A program made the translations under genes and the position numbers. 64,000 nt of DNA from Osedax fenrisi. Its lineage: Eukaryota > Annelida > Polychaeta > Sabellida > Siboglinidae. The stretch's first letter is position 1; every line of letters begins with the position of its first letter. The notes below the pieces were generated by a model. That model searched no databases, was not told the DNA's origin, and saw only the letters and a list, made by a program, of their open reading frames with translations. Location of the stretch: positions 1,054,001-1,118,000 of the forward strand of contig CAXHSG010000177.1 in the NCBI GenBank assembly GCA_964019155.1, written 5' to 3'. Shown piece after piece: positions 26,864 through 40,689 of the stretch.

Positions 26864-29022
26864 ATGGATGTTAATGATAGCTTTAGTTTTAAGTATAGCA
26901 TGGGTGTTAATGAAAGTATTAGTTTTAAGTATAGCATGGGTTTTAATGATAGCTTTAGTTTTAAGTATAGCATATGTGTTAATGATAGCATTAGTTTTAA
27001 TTATAACATGGGTGTTAATGATAGCATTAGTTTTAATGATAGCATGGGTATTAATGATAGCATTAGTTTTAATGATAGCATTAGTTTTAAGTATAGCATG
27101 GGTTTTAATGATAGCATTAGTTTTAAGTATAGCATGATTATTAATGATAGCATTACTTTTAAGTATAGCATGGGTGTTAATGATAGCATTAGTTATAAGT
27201 ATAGCATGGATGCTAATGATAGCATTAATTTCAAGTATAGCATGGATGTTAATGATAGCTTTAGTTTTAAATATAGCATGGATGTTAATGATAGTATTAG
27301 TTTTAAGTATAGCATGGGTGTTAATGATAGCATTAGTTATAAGTATAGCATGGGTGTTAATGATAGAATTAGTTTTAAGTATAACATGGGATTTAATGAT
27401 AGCATTAGTTTTAAGTATAGCATGGGTGTCAATGATAGCTTTAGTTTTAAGTATAGCATGGGTGTTAATGATAGCATTAGTTTTAATTATAACATGGGTG
27501 TTAATGATAGCATTAGTTTTAATGATAGCATGGGTGTTAATGATAGCATTAGTTTTTATGATAGAATTAGTTTTAAGTATAGCATGGGTATTAATGATAG
27601 CATTAGTATTAAGTATAGCATGGGTGTTAATGATAGCATTACTTTTAAGTATAACATGGATGTTAATGATAGCATCAGTTTTAAGTATAGCATGGGTGTT
27701 AATGATAACATTAGTTTTAATTATAACATGGGTGTTAATGATAGCATTAGTTTTAATGATAGCATGGGTGTTAATGATAGCATTAGTTTTAAGTATAGCA
27801 TGGGTGTCAATGATAGTATTAGTTTTAAGTATAGCATGGATGTTAGTGATACTATTAGTTTTAAGTATAGCATGGATGTTAGTGATAGTATTAGTTTTAA
27901 GTATAGCATGGGTGTTAATGATACCATTAGTTATAAGTATAGCATGGGTGTTAATGATAGCATTAGTTTTAAGTATAGCATGGATGTTAATGATATCATT
28001 AGTTTTAATTATAGCATGGGTGTCAATGATAGCATTAGTTTTAAGTATAGCATGTATGTTAATGATAGCATTAGTTTTAAGTATAGCATGGGTATTAATG
28101 ATAGCATTAGTTTTAAGTATATCATGGATGTTAATGATATCATTAGTTTTAACTATAGCATGGGTGTTAATGATAGCATTAGTTTTAATTATAACATGGG
28201 TGTTAATGATAGCATTAGTTTTAATGATAGCATGGGTGTTAATGATAGCATTAGTTTTAAGTATAACATGGATGTTAATGATAGCATTAGTTTTAAGTAT
28301 AGTATGGGTGTTAATGATAACATTAGTTTTAATGATAGCATTAGTTCTAAGTATATCATGTATGTTAATGATAGCATTAGTTTTAAGTATAGCATGGGTA
28401 TTAATGATATCATTAGTTTTAAGTATATCATGGATGTTAATGATAGCATTAGTTTTAACTATAGCATGGGTGTTAATGATAGCATTAGTTTTAATTATAA
28501 CATGGGTGTTAATGATAGCATTAGTTTTAATGAGAGCATGGGTGTTAATGATATAATTAGTTTTAATTATAATATGGGTGTTAATTATATCATTAGTTTT
28601 AATTATAGCATGGATGTTAATGATAGCATTAGTTTTAAGTATAGCATGGGTGTTAATGATAGTATTAGTTTTAAGTATAGCATGGGTTTTAATGATAGCT
28701 TTAGTTTTAAGTATAGCATATGTGTTAATGATAGCATTAGTTTTAATTATAACATGGGTGTTAATGATAGCATTAGTTTTAATGATAGCATGGGTGTTAA
28801 TGATAGCATTAGTTTTAATGATAGCATTAGTTTTAAGTATAGCATGGGTTTTAATGATACCATTAGTTATAAGTATAGCATGGGTGTTAATGATAGCATT
28901 AGTTTTAAGTATAGCATGGATGTTAATGATATCATTAGTTTTAATTATAACATGGGTGTTAATTATAGCATTAGTTTTAATGATAGCATGGGTGTTAATG
29001 ATAGCATTAGTTTTAAGTATAG
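26864..29022 (+). repeat. 3.1/3.9-kb higher-order repeat, copy C (truncated)
   Basis: This follows copy B closely at an offset of 3,906 bp, with GGATGCTAATG at 27206, until about 29013. There the unit order jumps to the GCATGTATG and GCATGAGTG units that precede the 505-bp block. The right-hand 1.5 kb seen in copies A and B is missing. Confidence 0.78.
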
Positions 29023-29096
29023 CATGTATGTTAATGATAGCATTAGTTTTAAGTATAGCATGGGTGTTAATGATAGCATTAGTTATAAGTATAGCA

Positions 29097-29601
29097 TGAG
29101 TGTTAATGATAGCATTAGTTTTAAGTATAGCATGGATGTCAATGATAGCTTTAGTTTTAATGATAGCATGGGTGTTAATGATAGCATTAGTTTTAAGTAT
29201 AGCATGGGTGTTAATGATATCATTAGTTTTAAGTATAGCATGGGTGTTAATGATAGCATTAGTTATAAGTATAGCATGAGTGTTAATGATAGCATTAGTT
29301 TTAAGTATAGCATGGGTTTTAATGATAGTATTATTTTTAAGTATAGCATGGGTGTCAATGATAGTATTAGTTTTAAGTATAGCATGGATGTTAGTGATAG
29401 TATTAGTTTTAAGTATAGCATGGGTGTTAATAATACCATTAGTTATAAGTATAGCATGGGTGTTAATGATAGCATTAGTTTTAAGTATAGCATGGATGTT
29501 AATGATATCATTAGTTTTAATTATAATATGGGTGTTAATTATATCATTAGTTTTAATGATAGCATGGGTGTTAATGATAGCATTAGTTTTAAGTATAGCA
29601 T
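29097..29601 (+). repeat. 505-bp block, full copy 3
   Basis: This is the same block as 12054-12558, lying 15,515 bp downstream of the 13582 copy. It marks the left edge of megablock copy 2 and ends in the same GGGTTTAAT deletion variant. Confidence 0.82.
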
Positions 29602-29869
29602 GGGTTTAATGATATCATTAGTTCTAAGTATATCATGTATGTTAATGATAGCATTAGTTTTAAGTATAGCATGGGTGTTAATGATATCATTAGTTCTAAG
29701 TATAACATGGATGTTAATGATAGCATTAGTTTTAAGTATAGCATGGGTGTTAATGATAACATTAGTTTTAATGATAGCATTAGTTCTAAGTATATCATGT
29801 ATGTTAATGATAGCATTAGTTTTAAGTATAGCATGGGTGTTAATGATAGCATTAATTATAAGTATAGCA

Positions 29870-30374
29870 TGAGTGTTAATGATAGCATTAGTTTTAAGTA
29901 TAGCATGGATGTCAATGATAGCTTTAGTTTTAATGATAGCATGGGTGTTAATGATAGCATTAGTTTTAAGTATAGCATGGGTGTTAATGATATCATTAGT
30001 TTTAAGTATAGCATGGGTGTTAATGATAGCATTAGTTATAAGTATAGCATGAGTGTTAATGATAGCATTAGTTTTAAGTATAGCATGGGTTTTAATGATA
30101 GTATTATTTTTAAGTATAGCATGGGTGTCAATGATAGTATTAGTTTTAAGTATAGCATGGATGTTAGTGATAGTATTAGTTTTAAGTATAGCATGGGTGT
30201 TAATAATACCATTAGTTATAAGTATAGCATGGGTGTTAATGATAGCATTAGTTTTAAGTATAGCATGGATGTTAATGATATCATTAGTTTTAATTATAAT
30301 ATGGGTGTTAATTATATCATTAGTTTTAATGATAGCATGGGTGTTAATGATAGCATTAGTTTTAAGTATAGCAT
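29870..30374 (+). repeat. 505-bp block, full copy 4
   Basis: This begins 773 bp after copy 3 starts. With the 1-bp deletion restored, that is 774 = 43 x 18. The tandem doubling of the block here distinguishes the start of megablock copy 2 from that of copy 1. Confidence 0.82.
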
Positions 30375-31977
30375 GGGTTTAATGATATCATTAGTTTTAA
30401 GTATAGCATGGTTGTTAATGATAGCTTTAGTTTTAAGTATAGCATGGGTGTTAATGATAGCATTAGTTCTAAGTATATCATGTATGTTAATGATAGCATT
30501 AGTTTTAACTATAGCATGGGTGTTAATGATAGCATTAGTTTTAAGTATATCATGGATGTTAATGATATCATTAGTTTTAAGTATAGCATGGTTGTTAATG
30601 ATAGCTTTAGTTTTAAGTATAGCATGGGTGTTAATGATAGCATTAGTTTTAAGTATAGCATGGGTATTAATGATAGCATTAGTTTTAAGTATAGCATGGG
30701 TGTTAATGATAGCATTAGTTTTAAGTATAGCATGGGTGTTAATGATAGCATTACTTTTAAGTATAACATGGATGTTAATGATAGCATTAGTTTTAAGTAT
30801 AGCATGGGTGTTAATGATAACATTAGTTTTAAGTATAGCATGGATGTTAATGATATCATTAGTTTTAATTATAACATGGGTGTTAATTATAGCATTAGTT
30901 TTAATGATAGCATGGGTGTTAATGATAGCATTAGTTTTAAGTATAGCATGGGTATTAATGATATCATTTGTTTTAAGTATAGCATGGGTGTTAATGATAG
31001 CTTTAGTTTTAAGTATAGCATGGGTGTTAATGATAGCATTAGTTTTAAGTATAGCATGGATGTTAATGATATCTTTAGTTTTAAGTATAGCATGGATGTT
31101 AATGATAGCATTATTTTTAACTATAGCATGGGTGTTAATGATAGCATTAGTTTTAAGTATAGCATGGGTATTAATGATAGCATTAGTTTTAAGTATAGCA
31201 TGGGTGTTAATGATATCATTAGTTTTAAGTATAGCATGGGTGTTAATGATAGCATTAGTTATAAGTATAGCATGAGTGTTAATGATAGCATTAGTTTTAA
31301 GTATAGCATGGGTTTTAATGATAGCATTAGTTTTAAGTATAGCATGGATGTTAGTGATAGTATTAGTTTTAAGTATAGCATGGGTTTTAATGATAGCATT
31401 AGTTATAAGTTTAGCATGGGTGTCAATGATAGCATTAGTTTTAAGTATAGCATGGATGTTAATGATAGCATTAGTTTTAAGTATAGCATGGGTGTTAATG
31501 ATAGTATTAGTTTTAAGTATAGCATGGGTTTTAATGATAGCTTTAGTTTTAAGTATAGCATATGTGTTAATGATAGCATTAGTTTTAATTATAACATGGG
31601 TGTTAATGATAGCATTAGTTTTAATGATAGCATGGGTGTTAATGATAGCATTAGTTTTAATGATAGCATTAGTTTTAAGTATAGCATGGGTTTTAATGAT
31701 AGCATTAGTTCTAAGTATATCATGTATGTTAATGATAGCATTAGTTTTAAGTATAGCATGGGTATTAATGATATCATTAGTTTTAAGTATATTATGGATG
31801 TTAATGATAGTATTAGTTTTAACTATAGCATGGGTGTTAATGATAGCATTAGTTTTAATTATAACATGGGTGTTAATGATAGCATTAGTTTTAATTATAA
31901 CATAGGTGTTAATGATAGCATTAGTTTTAATGATAGCATGGGTGTTAATGATAGCTTTAGTTTTAAGTATATCATGG

Positions 31978-34900
31978 GTGTTAATGATAGCATTAGTTTT
32001 AAGTATAGCATGGATGTTAATGATAGCTTTAGTTTTAAGTATAGCATGGATGTTAATGATAGCATTAGTTTTAACTATAGCATGAGTGTTAATAATTGCA
32101 TTAGTTTTAAGTATAGCATGGGTTTTAATGATAGAATTAGTTTTAAGTATAGCATGGGTATTAATGATGGCATTAGTTATAAGTATAGCATGGGTATTAA
32201 TGATAGCATTAGTTTTAAGTATAGCATGGGTATTAATGATAGCATTAGTTTTAAGTATAGCATGGGTGTTAATGATACCATTAGTTATAAATATCGCATG
32301 GGTGTTAATGATAGCATTAGTTTTAAGTATAGCATGGATGTTAATGATATCATTAGTTTTAATTATAACATGGGTGTTAATTATAGCATTAGTTTTAATG
32401 ATAGCATGGGTGTTAATGATAGCATTAGTTTTAAGTATAGCATGGGTATTAATGATATCATTTGTTTTAAGTATAGCATGGGTGTTAATGATAGCTTTAG
32501 TTTTAAGTATAGCATGGGTGTTAATGATAGCATTAGTTTTAAGTATAGCATGGATGTTAATGATATCTTTAGTTTTAAGTATAGCATGGATGTTAATGAT
32601 AGCATTAGTTTTAACTATAGCATGGGTGTTAATGATAGCATTAGTTTTAAGTATAGCATGGGTATTAATGATAGCATTAGTTTTAAGTATAGCATGGGTG
32701 TTAATGATATCATTAGTTTTAAGTATAGCATGGGTGTTAATGATAGCATTAGTTATAAGTATAGCATGAGTGTTAATGATAGCATTAGTTTTAAGTATAG
32801 CATGGGTTTTAATGATAGCATTAGTTTTAAGTATAGCATGGATGTTAGTGATAGTATTAGTTTTAAGTATAGCATGGGTGTTAATGATAGCATTAGTTAT
32901 AAGTATAGCATGAGTGTTAATGATATAATTAGTTTTAAGTATAACATGGGATTTAATGATAGCATTAGTTTTAAGTTTAGCATGGGTGTCAATGATAGCA
33001 TTAGTTTTAAGTATAGCATGGATGTTAATGATAGCATTAGTTTTAAGTATAGCATGGGTGTTAATGATAGTATTAGTTTTAAGTATAGCATGGGTTTTAA
33101 TGATAGCTTTAGTTTTAAGTATAGCATATGTGTTAATGATAGCATTAGTTTTAATTATAACATGGGTGTTAATGATAGCATTAGTTTTAATGATAGCATG
33201 GGTGTTAATGATAGCATTAGTTTTAATGATAGCATTAGTTTTAAGTATAGCATGGGTTTTAATGATAGTATTAGTTTTAAGTATAGCATGGATGTTAATG
33301 ATAGCATTAGTTTTAACTATAGCATGAGTGTTAATAATAGCATTAGTTTTAAGTATAGCATGGGTTTTAATGATAGAATTAGTTTTAAGTATAGCATGGG
33401 TATTAATGATGGCATTAGTTATAAGTATAGCATGGGTATTAATGATAGCATTAGTTTTAAGTATAGCATGGTTATTAATGATAGCATTAGTTTTAAGTAT
33501 AGCATGGATGTTAATGATAGCTTTAGTTTTAAGTATAGCATGGATGTTAATGATAGCATTAGTTTTAACTATAGCATGAGTGTTAATAATAGCATTAGTT
33601 TTAAGTATAGCATGGGTTTTAATGATAGAATTAGTTTTAAGTATAGCATGGGTATTAATGATGGCATTAGTTATAAGTATAGCATGGGTATTAATGATAG
33701 CATTAGTTTTAAGTATAGCATGGTTATTAATGATAGCATTAGTTTTAAGTATAGCATGGGTGTTAATGATACCATTAGTTATAAGTATAGCATGGGTGTT
33801 AATGATAGCATTAGTTTTAAGTATAGCATGGATGTTAATGATATCATTAGTTTTAATTATAACATGGGTGTTAATTATAGCATTAGTTTTAATGATAGCA
33901 TGGGTGTTAATGATAGCATTAGTTTTAAGTATAGCATGGGTATTAATGATATCATTTGTTTTAAGTATAGCATGGGTGTTAATGATAGCTTTAGTTTTAA
34001 GTATAGCATGGGTGTTAATGATAGCATTAGTTTTAAGTATAGCATGGATGTTAATGATATCTTTAGTTTTAAGTATAGCATGGGTGTTAATGATATCATT
34101 AGTTTTAAGTATAGCATGGGTGTTAATGATAGCATTAGTTATAAGTATAGCATGAGTGTTAATGATAGCATTAGTTTTAAGTATAGCATGGGTTTTAATG
34201 ATAGCATTAGTTTTAAGTATAGCATGGATGTTAGTGATAGTATTAGTTTTAAGTATAGCATGGGTGTTAATGATAGCATTAGTTATAAGTATAGCATGAG
34301 TGTTAATGATATAATTAGTTTTAAGTATAACATGGGATTTAATGATAGCATTAGTTTTAAGTTTAGCATGGGTGTCAATGATAGCATTAGTTTTAAGTAT
34401 AGCATGGATGTTAATGATAGCATTAGTTTTAAGTATAGCATGGGTGTTAATGATAGTATTAGTTTTAAGTATAGCCTGGGTTTTAATGATAGCTTTAGTT
34501 TTAAGTATAGCATATGTGTTAATGATAGCATTAGTTTTAATTATAACATGGGTGTTAATGATAGCATTAGTTTTAATGATAGCATGGGTGTTAATGATAG
34601 CATTAGTTTTAATGATAGCATTAGTTTTAAGTATAGCATGGGTTTTAATGATAGCATTAGTTTTAAGTATAGCATGAGTATTAATGATAGCATTACTTTT
34701 AAGTATAGCATGGGTGTTAATGATAGCATTAGTTATAAGTATAGCATGGGTGTTAATGATAGCATTAGTTATAAGTATAGCATGGGTGTTAATGATAGCA
34801 TTAGTTTTTATGATAGCATTAGTTTTAAGTATAGCATGGGTATTAATGATAGCATTAGTATTAAGTATAGCATGGGTGTTAATGATAGCATTACTTTTAA

Positions 34901-36333
34901 GTATAACATGGATGTTAATGATAGCATCAGTTTTAAGTATAGCATGGGTGTTAATGATAACATTAGTTTTAATTATAACATAGGTGTTAATGATAGCATT
35001 AGTTTTAATGATAGCATGGGTGTTAATGATAGCATTAGTTTTAAGTATAGCATGGGTATTAATGATATCATTTGTTTTAAGTATAGCATGGGTGTTAATG
35101 ATAGCTTTAGTTTTAAGTATAGCATGGGTGTTAATGATAGCATTAGTTTTAAGTATAGCATGGATGTTAATGATATCTTTAGTTTTAAGTATAGCATGGA
35201 TGTTAATGATAGCATTAGTTTTAACTATAGCATGGGTGTTAATGATAGCATTAGTTTTAAGTATAGCATGGGTATTAATGATAGCATTAGTTTTAAGTAT
35301 AGCATGGGTGTTAATGATATCATTAGTTTTAAGTATAGCATGGGTGTTAATGATAGCATTAGTTATAAGTATAGCATGAGTGTTAATGATAGCATTAGTT
35401 TTAAGTATAGCATGGGTTTTAATGATAGCATTAGTTTTAAGTATAGCATGGATGTTAGTGATAGTATTAGTTTTAAGTATAGCATGGGTGTTAATGATAG
35501 CATTAGTTATAAGTATAGCATGAGTGTTAATGATATAATTAGTTTTAAGTATAACATGGGATTTAATGATAGCATTAGTTTTAAGTTTAGCATGGGTGTC
35601 AATGATAGCATTAGTTTTAAGTATAGCATGGATGTTAATGATAGCATTAGTTTTAAGTATAGCATGGGTGTTAATGATAGCTTTAGTTTTAAGTATAGCA
35701 TATGTGTTAATGATAGCATTAGTTTTAATTATAACATGGGTGTTAATGATAGCATTAGTTTTAATGATAGCATGGGTGTTAATGATAGCATTAGTTTTAA
35801 TGATAGCATTAGTTTTAAGTATAGCATGGGTTTTAATGATAGTATTAGTTTTAAGTATAGCATGGATGTTAATGATAGCATTAGTTTTAACTATAGCATG
35901 AGTGTTAATAATAGCATTAGTTTTAAGTATAGCATGGGTTTTAATGATAGAATTAGTTTTAAGTATAGCATGGGTATTAATGATGGCATTAGTTATAAGT
36001 ATAGCATGGGTATTAATGATAGCATTAGTTTTAAGTATAGCATGGTTATTAATGATAGCATTAGTTTTAAGTATAGCATGGATGTTAATGATAGCTTTAG
36101 TTTTAAGTATAGCATGGATGTTAATGATAGCATTAGTTTTAACTATAGCATGAGTGTTAATAATAGCATTAGTTTTAAGTATAGCATGGGTTTTAATGAT
36201 AGAATTAGTTTTAAGTATAGCATGGGTATTAATGATGGCATTAGTTATAAGTATAGCATGGGTATTAATGATAGCATTAGTTTTAAGTATAGCATGGTTA
36301 TTAATGATAGCATTAGTTTTAAGTATAGCATGG
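31978..36333 (+). repeat. 4,356-bp tandem repeat, copy 1
   Basis: The next 4,356 bp (121 x 36) repeat this block from end to end with very few differences. A very rare CpG in ATATCGCATGG at 32295 recurs at 36651, exactly 4,356 bp away, and AGCCTGGG at 34475 recurs at 38831. The near-complete match suggests a recent duplication, or an assembly effect that should be ruled out. Confidence 0.87.
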
Positions 36334-39300
36334 GTGTTAATGATAGCATTAGTTTTAAGTATAGCATGGATGTTAATGATAGCTTTAGTTTTAAGTATAG
36401 CATGGATGTTAATGATAGCATTAGTTTTAACTATAGCATGAGTGTTAATAATTGCATTAGTTTTAAGTATAGCATGGGTTTTAATGATAGAATTAGTTTT
36501 AAGTATAGCATGGGTATTAATGATGGCATTAGTTATAAGTATAGCATGGGTATTAATGATAGCATTAGTTTTAAGTATAGCATGGGTATTAATGATAGCA
36601 TTAGTTTTAAGTATAGCATGGGTGTTAATGATACCATTAGTTATAAATATCGCATGGGTGTTAATGATAGCATTAGTTTTAAGTATAGCATGGATGTTAA
36701 TGATATCATTAGTTTTAATTATAACATGGGTGTTAATTATAGCATTAGTTTTAATGATAGCATGGGTGTTAATGATAGCATTAGTTTTAAGTATAGCATG
36801 GGTATTAATGATATCATTTGTTTTAAGTATAGCATGGGTGTTAATGATAGCTTTAGTTTTAAGTATAGCATGGGTGTTAATGATAGCATTAGTTTTAAGT
36901 ATAGCATGGATGTTAATGATATCTTTAGTTTTAAGTATAGCATGGATGTTAATGATAGCATTAGTTTTAACTATAGCATGGGTGTTAATGATAGCATTAG
37001 TTTTAAGTATAGCATGGGTATTAATGATAGCATTAGTTTTAAGTATAGCATGGGTGTTAATGATATCATTAGTTTTAAGTATAGCATGGGTGTTAATGAT
37101 AGCATTAGTTATAAGTATAGCATGAGTGTTAATGATAGCATTAGTTTTAAGTATAGCATGGGTTTTAATGATAGCATTAGTTTTAAGTATAGCATGGATG
37201 TTAGTGATAGTATTAGTTTTAAGTATAGCATGGGTGTTAATGATAGCATTAGTTATAAGTATAGCATGAGTGTTAATGATATAATTAGTTTTAAGTATAA
37301 CATGGGATTTAATGATAGCATTAGTTTTAAGTTTAGCATGGGTGTCAATGATAGCATTAGTTTTAAGTATAGCATGGATGTTAATGATAGCATTAGTTTT
37401 AAGTATAGCATGGGTGTTAATGATAGTATTAGTTTTAAGTATAGCATGGGTTTTAATGATAGCTTTAGTTTTAAGTATAGCATATGTGTTAATGATAGCA
37501 TTAGTTTTAATTATAACATGGGTGTTAATGATAGCATTAGTTTTAATGATAGCATGGGTGTTAATGATAGCATTAGTTTTAATGATAGCATTAGTTTTAA
37601 GTATAGCATGGGTTTTAATGATAGTATTAGTTTTAAGTATAGCATGGATGTTAATGATAGCATTAGTTTTAACTATAGCATGAGTGTTAATAATAGCATT
37701 AGTTTTAAGTATAGCATGGGTTTTAATGATAGAATTAGTTTTAAGTATAGCATGGGTATTAATGATGGCATTAGTTATAAGTATAGCATGGGTATTAATG
37801 ATAGCATTAGTTTTAAGTATAGCATGGTTATTAATGATAGCATTAGTTTTAAGTATAGCATGGATGTTAATGATAGCTTTAGTTTTAAGTATAGCATGGA
37901 TGTTAATGATAGCATTAGTTTTAACTATAGCATGAGTGTTAATAATAGCATTAGTTTTAAGTATAGCATGGGTTTTAATGATAGAATTAGTTTTAAGTAT
38001 AGCATGGGTATTAATGATGGCATTAGTTATAAGTATAGCATGGGTATTAATGATAGCATTAGTTTTAAGTATAGCATGGTTATTAATGATAGCATTAGTT
38101 TTAAGTATAGCATGGGTGTTAATGATACCATTAGTTATAAGTATAGCATGGGTGTTAATGATAGCATTAGTTTTAAGTATAGCATGGATGTTAATGATAT
38201 CATTAGTTTTAATTATAACATGGGTGTTAATTATAGCATTAGTTTTAATGATAGCATGGGTGTTAATGATAGCATTAGTTTTAAGTATAGCATGGGTATT
38301 AATGATATCATTTGTTTTAAGTATAGCATGGGTGTTAATGATAGCTTTAGTTTTAAGTATAGCATGGGTGTTAATGATAGCATTAGTTTTAAGTATAGCA
38401 TGGATGTTAATGATATCTTTAGTTTTAAGTATAGCATGGGTGTTAATGATATCATTAGTTTTAAGTATAGCATGGGTGTTAATGATAGCATTAGTTATAA
38501 GTATAGCATGAGTGTTAATGATAGCATTAGTTTTAAGTATAGCATGGGTTTTAATGATAGCATTAGTTTTAAGTATAGCATGGATGTTAGTGATAGTATT
38601 AGTTTTAAGTATAGCATGGGTGTTAATGATAGCATTAGTTATAAGTATAGCATGAGTGTTAATGATATAATTAGTTTTAAGTATAACATGGGATTTAATG
38701 ATAGCATTAGTTTTAAGTTTAGCATGGGTGTCAATGATAGCATTAGTTTTAAGTATAGCATGGATGTTAATGATAGCATTAGTTTTAAGTATAGCATGGG
38801 TGTTAATGATAGTATTAGTTTTAAGTATAGCCTGGGTTTTAATGATAGCTTTAGTTTTAAGTATAGCATATGTGTTAATGATAGCATTAGTTTTAATTAT
38901 AACATGGGTGTTAATGATAGCATTAGTTTTAATGATAGCATGGGTGTTAATGATAGCATTAGTTTTAATGATAGCATTAGTTTTAAGTATAGCATGGGTT
39001 TTAATGATAGCATTAGTTTTAAGTATAGCATGAGTATTAATGATAGCATTACTTTTAAGTATAGCATGGGTGTTAATGATAGCATTAGTTATAAGTATAG
39101 CATGGGTGTTAATGATAGCATTAGTTATAAGTATAGCATGGGTGTTAATGATAGCATTAGTTTTTATGATAGCATTAGTTTTAAGTATAGCATGGGTATT
39201 AATGATAGCATTAGTATTAAGTATAGCATGGGTGTTAATGATAGCATTACTTTTAAGTATAACATGGATGTTAATGATAGCATCAGTTTTAAGTATAGCA

Positions 39301-40689
39301 TGGGTGTTAATGATAACATTAGTTTTAATTATAACATAGGTGTTAATGATAGCATTAGTTTTAATGATAGCATGGGTGTTAATGATAGCATTAGTTTTAA
39401 GTATAGCATGGGTATTAATGATATCATTTGTTTTAAGTATAGCATGGGTGTTAATGATAGCTTTAGTTTTAAGTATAGCATGGGTGTTAATGATAGCATT
39501 AGTTTTAAGTATAGCATGGATGTTAATGATATCTTTAGTTTTAAGTATAGCATGGATGTTAATGATAGCATTAGTTTTAACTATAGCATGGGTGTTAATG
39601 ATAGCATTAGTTTTAAGTATAGCATGGGTATTAATGATAGCATTAGTTTTAAGTATAGCATGGGTGTTAATGATATCATTAGTTTTAAGTATAGCATGGG
39701 TGTTAATGATAGCATTAGTTATAAGTATAGCATGAGTGTTAATGATAGCATTAGTTTTAAGTATAGCATGGGTTTTAATGATAGCATTAGTTTTAAGTAT
39801 AGCATGGATGTTAGTGATAGTATTAGTTTTAAGTATAGCATGGGTGTTAATGATAGCATTAGTTATAAGTATAGCATGAGTGTTAATGATATAATTAGTT
39901 TTAAGTATAACATGGGATTTAATGATAGCATTAGTTTTAAGTTTAGCATGGGTGTCAATGATAGCATTAGTTTTAAGTATAGCATGGATGTTAATGATAG
40001 CATTAGTTTTAAGTATAGCATGGGTGTTAATGATAGCTTTAGTTTTAAGTATAGCATATGTGTTAATGATAGCATTAGTTTTAATTATAACATGGGTGTT
40101 AATGATAGCATTAGTTTTAATGATAGCATGGGTGTTAATGATAGCATTAGTTTTAATGATAGCATTAGTTTTAAGTATAGCATGGGTTTTAATGATAGTA
40201 TTAGTTTTAAGTATAGCATGGATGTTAATGATAGCATTAGTTTTAACTATAGCATGAGTGTTAATAATAGCATTAGTTTTAAGTATAGCATGGGTTTTAA
40301 TGATAGAATTAGTTTTAAGTATAGCATGGGTATTAATGATGGCATTAGTTATAAGTATAGCATGGGTATTAATGATAGCATTAGTTTTAAGTATAGCATG
40401 GTTATTAATGATAGCATTAGTTTTAAGTATAGCATGGATGTTAATGATAGCTTTAGTTTTAAGTATAGCATGGATGTTAATGATAGCATTAGTTTTAACT
40501 ATAGCATGAGTGTTAATAATAGCATTAGTTTTAAGTATAGCATGGGTTTTAATGATAGAATTAGTTTTAAGTATAGCATGGGTATTAATGATGGCATTAG
40601 TTATAAGTATAGCATGGGTATTAATGATAGCATTAGTTTTAAGTATAGCATGGTTATTAATGATAGCATTAGTTTTAAGTATAGCATGG
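36334..40689 (+). repeat. 4,356-bp tandem repeat, copy 2
   Basis: This is the second copy of the block above. Its right 3.2 kb is overlapped by the 2,574-bp tandem pair, so part of this copy was itself duplicated afterwards, or out of register. Confidence 0.87.

Larger units (their letters stand above)
13582..29096 (+). repeat. Megablock copy 1 (about 15.5 kb)
   Basis: The left part (about 13.6-19.2 kb) and right part (about 26.7-29.0 kb) match 29.1-35.2 kb and 42.4-44.7 kb at offsets between about 15.5 and 16.6 kb. For example, the AGCCTGGG variant at 17539 and 18817 recurs at 34475, and the GGATGCTAATG marker at 27206 recurs at 42900. Between them lies a centre (about 19.2-26.7 kb) made of 3.1/3.9-kb higher-order repeats, which is not what occupies the centre of copy 2. 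Edges are approximate. Confidence 0.65.
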
